The notes below the pieces were generated by a model. The model searched no databases. It saw only the letters and a list, made by a program, of their open reading frames with translations, and was not told the DNA's origin. Positions 58,998 through 64,000 of a DNA stretch of 64,000 nt are shown here, in pieces; positions within the stretch are counted from its first letter, which is position 1; each line of letters begins with the position of its first letter. The stretch lies in contig NZ_BMUA01000002.1 of assembly GCF_014649955.1 (NCBI RefSeq), positions 1 to 64,000 on the forward strand, given 5' to 3'. The DNA comes from Streptomyces violascens (GTDB lineage Bacteria; Actinomycetota; Actinomycetes; Streptomycetales; Streptomycetaceae). The translations under genes were made by a program, and so were the position numbers.

Positions 58998-60596
58998 ATG
59001 ACTAGTCAGACCACCGTCGAAAAGGCGCCACAGGACGAGATGCCGGCGCCGGCCAAGGGGCTGCGCGGCCACCCCTGGCTGACGCTCTTCGCCGTGGCCA
59101 TCGGCGTGATGATGGTCGCGCTCGACGGCACCATCGTGGCGATCGCCAACCCGGCCATCCAGCACGACCTCGACGCCTCGCTGCAGGACGTCCAGTGGAT
59201 CACCAACGGCTACATGCTGGCCCTGGCCGTCTCCCTGATCACCGCGGGCAAGCTCGGTGACCGGTTCGGCCACCGCCAGACCTTCCTCATCGGCGTCGTC
59301 GGCTTCGGCGCCGCCTCCGGGGCGATCGGCCTCTCCCACAGCGTCACCTTCGTCATCGCCTTCCGCGTCCTGCAGGGCCTGTTCGGCGCGCTCCTGATGC
59401 CGGCCGCGCTCGGTCTGCTGCGCGCCACCTTCCCGGCCGAGAAGCTGAACATGGCGATCGGCATCTGGGGCATGGTCATCGGCGCCTCCACCGCGGGCGG
59501 CCCGATCCTCGGTGGCGTACTCGTCGAGCACGTCAGCTGGCAGTCCGTCTTCTTCATCAACGTGCCGGTCGGCGCGATCGCCCTGGTCCTGGGCCTGCTG
59601 ATCCTGCGCGACCACCGCGCGGAGAACGCGCCGAGGTCCTTCGACATCCTCGGCATCGTGCTGCTCTCGGTGGCGATGTTCTGCATGATCTGGGCCCTCA
59701 TCAAGGGCTCGGAGTACGGCTGGGGCAGCGGCAGGACCCTCGGGTTCATCGCGGCCGCGGTGATCTGCTTCGTCCTCTTCGCCCTGTGGGAGACCAAGGT
59801 CAGGGAGCCGCTCATCCCGCTCGGCCTGTTCCGGTCCGTGCCGCTGTCGGCGGGTACGGTCCTGATGATCCTTATGGCGTTCGCCTTCATGGGCGGCCTC
59901 TTCTTCGTCACCTTCTACCTGCAGAACGTGCACGGCATGTCGGCCGTCGACAGCGGACTCCATCTGCTGCCGCTCACCGGCATGATGATCGTCGCCTCGC
60001 CCGTCGCGGGCGCCCTGATCACCAAGCTCGGCCCGCGCGTCCCGCTGGTCGGCGGCATGGTCTGCACCGCGGTCGCCATGTTCGGCATGTCCCGGCTGAC
60101 CATCGGCACGGACACGGTCACCATGTCGATCTGGTTCGCGCTGCTCGGCCTCGGCCTCGCCCCGGTGATGGTCGGCGCCACCGAGGTCATCGTCGGCAAC
60201 GCCCCCATCGAGCTGTCCGGTGTCGCCGGCGGGCTCCAGCAGGCCGGCATGCAGGTCGGCGGCTCGCTCGGCACCGCGGTGCTCGGCGCCGTGATGTCCT
60301 CGCAGATCAGCTCCAAGCTGCCGGAGAACTGGACGGCGGCCGGGCTCGGCAAGCTGGAGGGCGCGCCGCTGTCCCAGGCGTCCTCGGCCGTCTCGGTCGG
60401 CGCCGCACCGGTCCCGCCGGGCGCGAAGCCGGAGGTCGCCGCCAAGATCGCGGGCGTCGCGCACGACACGTTCGTGTCAGGCATGAGCAGCGCGTTCACG
60501 GTCGCCGGGATCGTCGCGGTCGTGGCCGCCGCGGTCGCCATGTTCACCAAGCGCGGTGAGAACGCGGAGGCGGGCGTGGGCGCGGGTCACATCTGA
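58998..60596 (+). CDS. MFS multidrug exporter, DHA2 (EmrB/QacA) family
   Basis: 532 residues from ATG 58998 with 14 predicted membrane segments. Family motifs: VALDGTIVAIANPAIQHDLD, VQWITNGYMLALAVSLITAG, KLGDRFGHRQTFLIGVVGFG, RVLQGLFGALLMPAALGLLR, ASTAGGPILGGVLVEHVSWQ and VFFINVPVGAIALVLGLLIL. It expels drugs or metabolites against a proton gradient. Not linked to a biosynthetic cluster in this window, so resistance to a foreign or self-made compound is open. Repressed by the TetR at 58228 (inferred). Terminator at 60617. Confidence 0.92.
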   Translation: MTSQTTVEKAPQDEMPAPAKGLRGHPWLTLFAVAIGVMMVALDGTIVAIANPAIQHDLDASLQDVQWITNGYMLALAVSLITAGKLGDRFGHRQTFLIGVVGFGAASGAIGLSHSVTFVIAFRVLQGLFGALLMPAALGLLRATFPAEKLNMAIGIWGMVIGASTAGGPILGGVLVEHVSWQSVFFINVPVGAIALVLGLLILRDHRAENAPRSFDILGIVLLSVAMFCMIWALIKGSEYGWGSGRTLGFIAAAVICFVLFALWETKVREPLIPLGLFRSVPLSAGTVLMILMAFAFMGGLFFVTFYLQNVHGMSAVDSGLHLLPLTGMMIVASPVAGALITKLGPRVPLVGGMVCTAVAMFGMSRLTIGTDTVTMSIWFALLGLGLAPVMVGATEVIVGNAPIELSGVAGGLQQAGMQVGGSLGTAVLGAVMSSQISSKLPENWTAAGLGKLEGAPLSQASSAVSVGAAPVPPGAKPEVAAKIAGVAHDTFVSGMSSAFTVAGIVAVVAAAVAMFTKRGENAEAGVGAGHI

Positions 60597-60616
60597 TCCC
60601 GTCAACTCCGTTACGC

Positions 60617-60651
60617 GAAAGCCCCGTCGGACCCGGTCCGGCGGGGCTTTC
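60617..60651 (+). terminator. Terminator after the DHA2 exporter
   Basis: GAAAGCCCCGTCGGA (60617-60631) and TCCGGCGGGGCTTTC (60637-60651) form a 15-bp stem with one G-T pair, 20 bases after the stop codon. Confidence 0.85.
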
Positions 60652-60759
60652 ACCTATCCGGATGATCTTCTCCCGCGGCCCCCGGAACCCGGAACCGCCC
60701 CCGTCCGCCCCGCGTTCCCATGATCCAACGGATCGAACCGACACGGGAGTTGACCTCAT

Positions 60760-61128
60760 ATGCGTACGACGACGACCACGGTGGCCCTGCTCGCCGCCAC
60801 CGCCTTCCTGCTGCCCACGTCCGCCCACGCCGCATCCGAACCCCGCCTCGGGGACTGCGCGGCGGGCGAGCTCTGTCTCTGGAGCAAGGCGGGCTTCAAG
60901 GGCACACGGCACGTGTACGACCTGGCGCACACCGACATCGAGAGCTGCACCCCGCTGCCGCCGGGCACCGACGCCCAGTCCCTCGCCAACCGCATGGGGC
61001 GGCCGGTCACGACCTACCAGTCCGCCGAGTGCGCGGAGACGGGCGAGTTCGACACGCACCCGGGCGCCGGGACCTGGATGCCCCAAGTCCCGTATCGCGT
61101 AAAGGCATTCAAGGTGTGGGAGAGCTGA
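60760..61128 (+). CDS. Secreted peptidase-inhibitor family I36-like protein
   Basis: 122 residues from ATG 60760, with GGGAG upstream. Signal peptide (MRTTTTTVALLAATAFLLPT, then SAHA). The mature part begins CAAGELCLWSKAGFKGTRHV, with YDLAHTDIESCTPLPPGT and AQSLANRMGRPVTTYQSAEC following; paired cysteines and the W-x-x-x-G-F-x-G pattern match the beta/gamma-crystallin-like I36 inhibitors (SMPI type). It should inhibit metalloproteases or simply be a secreted small beta-protein. Monocistronic. Confidence 0.8.
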   Translation: MRTTTTTVALLAATAFLLPTSAHAASEPRLGDCAAGELCLWSKAGFKGTRHVYDLAHTDIESCTPLPPGTDAQSLANRMGRPVTTYQSAECAETGEFDTHPGAGTWMPQVPYRVKAFKVWES

Positions 61129-61180
61129 GGAGTGGTACCCGCCCCCTTGAGGCCGGGCCGACCAACCTCAGGGAGTGATG

Positions 61181-61489
61181 ATGGCGGGCTTCGGACACAC
61201 GCGTACACGCAGGACCCCCCGGTCACGGAACCGGATGTGGCCCCGGACCGGGCCGGACCGCGCGACGCTCGGCATCGTCGGACTGGTCTGCGCGGTGGCG
61301 GGATTCTTCGTGCTCGGCATCGTCCTCGGGCCGGTGGCCATCCTCTGCGGCCGGCTGGCCATGGGCCGCCGCTGGAACGGCTCCCACCCCCTGCCGGCAC
61401 TGGTGGCCCTGGTGCTCGGCTGCATCGACACCCTGCTGTCCATCCTCTGGCTGGCAGGCGCGGCAGGCTTGGGCAACGGCATCTTCTGA
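61181..61489 (+). CDS. Small membrane protein, DUF4190 type
   Basis: 102 residues from ATG 61181, with GGGAG five bases upstream (two upstream in-frame starts at 61175 and 61178 are too close). A basic cytoplasmic start (HTRTRRTPRSRNRMWPR) is followed by two membrane helices: ATLGIVGLVCAVAGFFVLGI and PALVALVLGCIDTLLSILWL. The GIV..L...AGFF pattern is that of DUF4190. Function unknown. A hairpin at 61507 follows. Confidence 0.7.
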   Translation: MAGFGHTRTRRTPRSRNRMWPRTGPDRATLGIVGLVCAVAGFFVLGIVLGPVAILCGRLAMGRRWNGSHPLPALVALVLGCIDTLLSILWLAGAAGLGNGIF

Positions 61490-61506
61490 CCGTGCTGTGA
61501 ACGGCC

Positions 61507-61544
61507 GGAGGGGGCGGGCTCCCCGGTGGGAACCCGCCCCCTCC
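61507..61544 (+). terminator. Terminator after the DUF4190 gene
   Basis: GGAGGGGGCGGG (61507-61518) and CCCGCCCCCTCC (61533-61544) form a perfect 12-bp stem, 18 bases after the stop codon. Confidence 0.8.
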
Positions 61545-61608
61545 ATCTGTCTGCACGGGGCCACCTAGTAGGGGCCCATCTGTCTGCACGGGGCCAGCTA
61601 CTAGGGGC
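61543..61608. repeat. 33-bp tandem duplication
   Basis: CCATCTGTCTGCACGGGGCC starts at 61543 and again 33 bases later, each copy ending in CTAGTAGGGGC or CTACTAGGGGC. It runs directly into the dispersed repeat copy 6. Confidence 0.85.
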
Positions 61609-61645
61609 GCGGGGAACTGCGCGACCAGCCACGAACGACCCGCAC
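61603..61645 (+). repeat. Dispersed repeat, copy 6
   Basis: GGGGCGCGGGGAACTGCGCG then ACCAGCCACGAACGACCCGC. Between the DUF4190 and aceE genes, at the end of both. Confidence 0.85.
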
Positions 61646-61731
61646 TTGACCCACAGCACGCGGAAGCGATGGGGCCCGGGGACAAACCCCGCAGCACCCA
61701 CCGCACCCCGCACTACAAGGCCCAGCGGAGC

Positions 61732-64000
61732 CTACGCGTCTCCCCCTGCGGCACCCGGGTCAGCCGCAGCCACATCCAACAACCGGTACCGGTCGACCGC
61801 CTGCTTGAGCGCGGACCGGTCGACCTTCCCCTCCCGGGCCAGCTCCGTGAGGACAGCCAGCACGATCGACTGCGCGTCGATGTGGAAGAAGCGGCGAGCC
61901 GCCCCCCGCGTGTCCGCGAACCCGAACCCGTCCGCGCCGAGCGACTGGTACGTGCCCGGCACCCAGCGCGCGATCTGGTCCGGAACGGCCCGCATCCAGT
62001 CGGAAACGGCCACGAACGGACCCTGTGCGCCCTGGAGCTTCTGCGTGACATAGGGGACGCGCTGCTCCTCCTCGGGGTGCAGGAGATTGTGCTCCTCCAC
62101 CTCGACGGCGTCGCGGCGCAGCTCGTTCCAGGAGGTCGCAGACCAGACGTCCGCCCGTACGTTCCACTCCTCGGCGAGGATCCGCTGCGCCTCGATCGCC
62201 CACGGCACGGCCACGCCGGACGCCATGATCTGGGCCGGAATGGCGCCCGAAGTCCCCGCGCTGTACCGGTGGATGCCCTTGAGGATGCCGTCCACGTCGA
62301 CGTCCGCCGGCTCGGCCGGGTGCTGGATCGGCTCGTTGTAGACGGTGAGGTAGTAGAAGACGTCCTCGCTGTCCGGGCCGTACATGCGGCGCAGACCGTC
62401 CTTGACGATGTGCGCGATCTCGTAGCCGAAGGCCGGGTCGTAGGCGACACAGCCCGGGTTGGTCGAGGCGAGCAACTGCGAGTGGCCGTCCGCGTGTTGC
62501 AGACCCTCACCCGTCAGAGTCGTTCGTCCCGCAGTCGCACCCAGCACGAATCCGCGCGCCAACTGGTCGGCCATCTGCCAGAACTGGTCGCCGGTGCGCT
62601 GGAAACCGAACATCGAGTAGAAGACGTACACCGGGATCAGCGGCTCGCCATGCGTGGCGTACGCCGAGCCCGCGGCGATCAGCGAGGCCGTGCAGCCTGC
62701 CTCGGAGATGCCGTCGTGCAGCATCTGCCCGGTCGGCGACTCCTTGTAGGCGAGCAGCAGTTCGCGGTCGACCGCCTCGTACTGCTGGCCCAGCGGGTTG
62801 TAGATCTTGGCGCTCGGGAAGAACGCGTCCATGCCGAAGGTGCGGTACTCGTCCGGCGCGATCAGCACGAAGCGCTTGCCGATCTCCTTGTCCCGCATCA
62901 GGTCCTTCAGGATGCGGACGAACGCCATCGTGGTGGCGATCGACTGCTGGCCCGAGCCCTTCTTGGCGACCGCGTACGTCTTGTCCTCGGGGAGGCTCAA
63001 AGGCTTCGCGCGCACCACCCGGGTCGGCACGTAGCCGCCGAGCCCGAGCCGGCGGTCGTGCATGTACTGGATCTCCTCGGACTTGCGTCCGGGGTGGTAG
63101 TACGGCGGCGCGCCGGACTCCAGCTCGGCGTCCGTGATCGGGATGTGCAGCCGGTCCCGGAAGCCCTTGAGGTCGTCGACCGTCAGCTTCTTCATCTGGT
63201 GGGTCGCGTTGCGGCCCTCGAAGTTCGGGCCCAGCGTCCAGCCCTTGACGGTGTGCGCCAGGATCACGGTCGGCTGGCCCTTGTGCGCCTTGGCCGCCGA
63301 GAACGCCGCGAAGATCTTCTTGTGGTCGTGGCCGCCGCGCCCCAGGTGCAGGATCTGCTGGTCGGTCATGTTCTCGACCATGGCGCGCAGCCGCTGGTCG
63401 TCACCGAAGAAGTGGTCCCGGATGTACCCGCCGGTCTCGGTGGCGTACGTCTGGAACTGGCCGTCCGGCGTGGTGTTCATCTTGTTGACCAGGATGCCGT
63501 CGCGGTCCTGCGCGAGCAGCGGGTCCCAACTGCGGTCCCAGATCAGCTTGATGACGTTCCAGCCGGCGCCGCGGAACTGCGACTCCAGCTCCTGGATGAT
63601 CTTGCCGTTGCCGCGTACCGGGCCGTCGAGGCGCTGGAGGTTGCAGTTGACGACGAAGGTCAGGTTGTCCAGGTTCTCGCGGGCCGCGATGGACAGCTGG
63701 CCGAGCGACTCGGGCTCGTCCATCTCGCCGTCGCCGAGGAACGCCCACACATGCGACTTGGAGGTGTCGGCGATGCCGCGCGCCTGCATGTAGCGGTTCA
63801 TCCGCGCCTGGTAGATCGCGCCGAGCGGGCCGAGACCCATCGAGACGGTCGGGAACTCCCAGAAGTCCGGCATGAGGCGCGGGTGCGGATAGGACGAAAG
63901 CCCGTACGGGGCCTTCGACTTCTCCTGGCGGAACGCGTCGAGCTGCTGCTCGCTGAGCCGGTCGAGCAGGAAGGCGCGGGCGTAGATTCCGGGGGACGCG
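61732..64000 (-). CDS. aceE: Pyruvate dehydrogenase E1 component, homodimeric (5' end beyond right edge)
   Basis: Reading frame open to the right edge; at least 755 residues of the usual about 900 are visible, from [20 protein letters not shown] to the stop at 61732. Thiamine diphosphate motif: [20 protein letters not shown], then [20 protein letters not shown]. Further E1 landmarks: [68 protein letters not shown]-like [20 protein letters not shown] and [20 protein letters not shown]. This is the long single-chain E1 (AceE), which decarboxylates pyruvate and passes acetyl groups to the E2 lipoyl domain. The missing N-terminal part lies to the right. Confidence 0.95.
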   Translation of the reverse strand, partial: ASPGIYARAFLLDRLSEQQLDAFRQEKSKAPYGLSSYPHPRLMPDFWEFPTVSMGLGPLGAIYQARMNRYMQARGIADTSKSHVWAFLGDGEMDEPESLGQLSIAARENLDNLTFVVNCNLQRLDGPVRGNGKIIQELESQFRGAGWNVIKLIWDRSWDPLLAQDRDGILVNKMNTTPDGQFQTYATETGGYIRDHFFGDDQRLRAMVENMTDQQILHLGRGGHDHKKIFAAFSAAKAHKGQPTVILAHTVKGWTLGPNFEGRNATHQMKKLTVDDLKGFRDRLHIPITDAELESGAPPYYHPGRKSEEIQYMHDRRLGLGGYVPTRVVRAKPLSLPEDKTYAVAKKGSGQQSIATTMAFVRILKDLMRDKEIGKRFVLIAPDEYRTFGMDAFFPSAKIYNPLGQQYEAVDRELLLAYKESPTGQMLHDGISEAGCTASLIAAGSAYATHGEPLIPVYVFYSMFGFQRTGDQFWQMADQLARGFVLGATAGRTTLTGEGLQHADGHSQLLASTNPGCVAYDPAFGYEIAHIVKDGLRRMYGPDSEDVFYYLTVYNEPIQHPAEPADVDVDGILKGIHRYSAGTSGAIPAQIMASGVAVPWAIEAQRILAEEWNVRADVWSATSWNELRRDAVEVEEHNLLHPEEEQRVPYVTQKLQGAQGPFVAVSDWMRAVPDQIARWVPGTYQSLGADGFGFADTRGAARRFFHIDAQSIVLAVLTELAREGKVDRSALKQAVDRYRLLDVAAADPGAAGGDA

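Noticed and set aside
1..64000. CRISPR array, transposase, integrase or polyketide/non-ribosomal peptide genes
   Set aside because: None was found on reading both strands. The only tandem arrays are the 101-bp and 33-bp repeats, which lack spacers.

Overview
The window is actinobacterial chromosomal DNA, almost certainly Streptomyces. It has very high GC, GTG and TTG starts, many starts with a TANNNT -10 box 5-9 nt upstream and no Shine-Dalgarno (probable leaderless mRNAs), the fasR-fabD-fabH-acpP-fabF cluster with a DUF3145 gene beyond it, an Mbl-type MreB homologue, matB and a homodimeric aceE. From memory, these markers fall in the SCO2371-SCO2451 part of the S. coelicolor chromosome; no alignment was run.

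Region 1 (1-11590) is accessory. A secreted DNRLRE/FG-GAP protein (cut by the left edge) is divergent from a 2135-residue secreted RHS/YD-repeat protein. The RHS protein has a variable C-terminal tip, and a TTG-started 80-residue candidate immunity gene follows it. Next come a strong terminator, a decayed phage-type lysis pair (frameshifted holin-like gene, frameshifted and internally deleted amidase) and, at 11546-11590, the 3' half of a tRNA with anticodon CAT and no 5' half. That arrangement is what remains at one end of an element integrated in a tRNA gene, with the element lying to the left.

Region 2 (11810-16134) is a leftward group resembling ESX/WXG100 substrates: a 59-residue ORF, a 142-residue small WXG-like protein, a 742-residue protein with an N-terminal WXG-type hairpin, and a 375-residue membrane-anchored protein.

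Region 3 (16485-36022) holds an MFS exporter, a secreted beta-helix protein frameshifted at a G7 run, the matB plus fused carboxyltransferase pair, a LysE exporter, a GAF histidine kinase with an eroded ATPase domain, mbl, a MarR/oxidoreductase divergon, Ohr, proline iminopeptidase, a serine hydrolase, an EI24 protein, a truncated YrdB-like gene ending in a 101-bp tandem repeat, and a Met/His-rich membrane protein followed by a PepSY protein (probable copper or metal pair).

Region 4 (36069-48157) holds a secreted C15-peptidase-like protein with Ser in place of the catalytic Cys, a TetR/GH3 beta-glucosidase divergon, an SGNH lipoprotein, DUF3145, the fatty acid synthase starter cluster with its activator FasR, and a pirin.

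Region 5 (48144-64000) holds a serine hydrolase, a GNAT protein, a MerR/aldo-keto reductase operon with a textbook MerR promoter, an acyltransferase coupled to a DUF1023 hydrolase, a two-component system, a DUF4429 protein, a second DUF1023 hydrolase, a TetR/MFS divergon with a perfect palindrome inside the MFS promoter, an I36-type inhibitor, a DUF4190 protein and the 3' part of aceE (cut by the right edge). A dispersed repeat with core GGGGCGCGGGGAACTGCGCG occurs at least six times between 33.4 and 61.6 kb, always at gene ends or between genes. No rRNA, intact tRNA, CRISPR array, transposase or integrase gene was seen.
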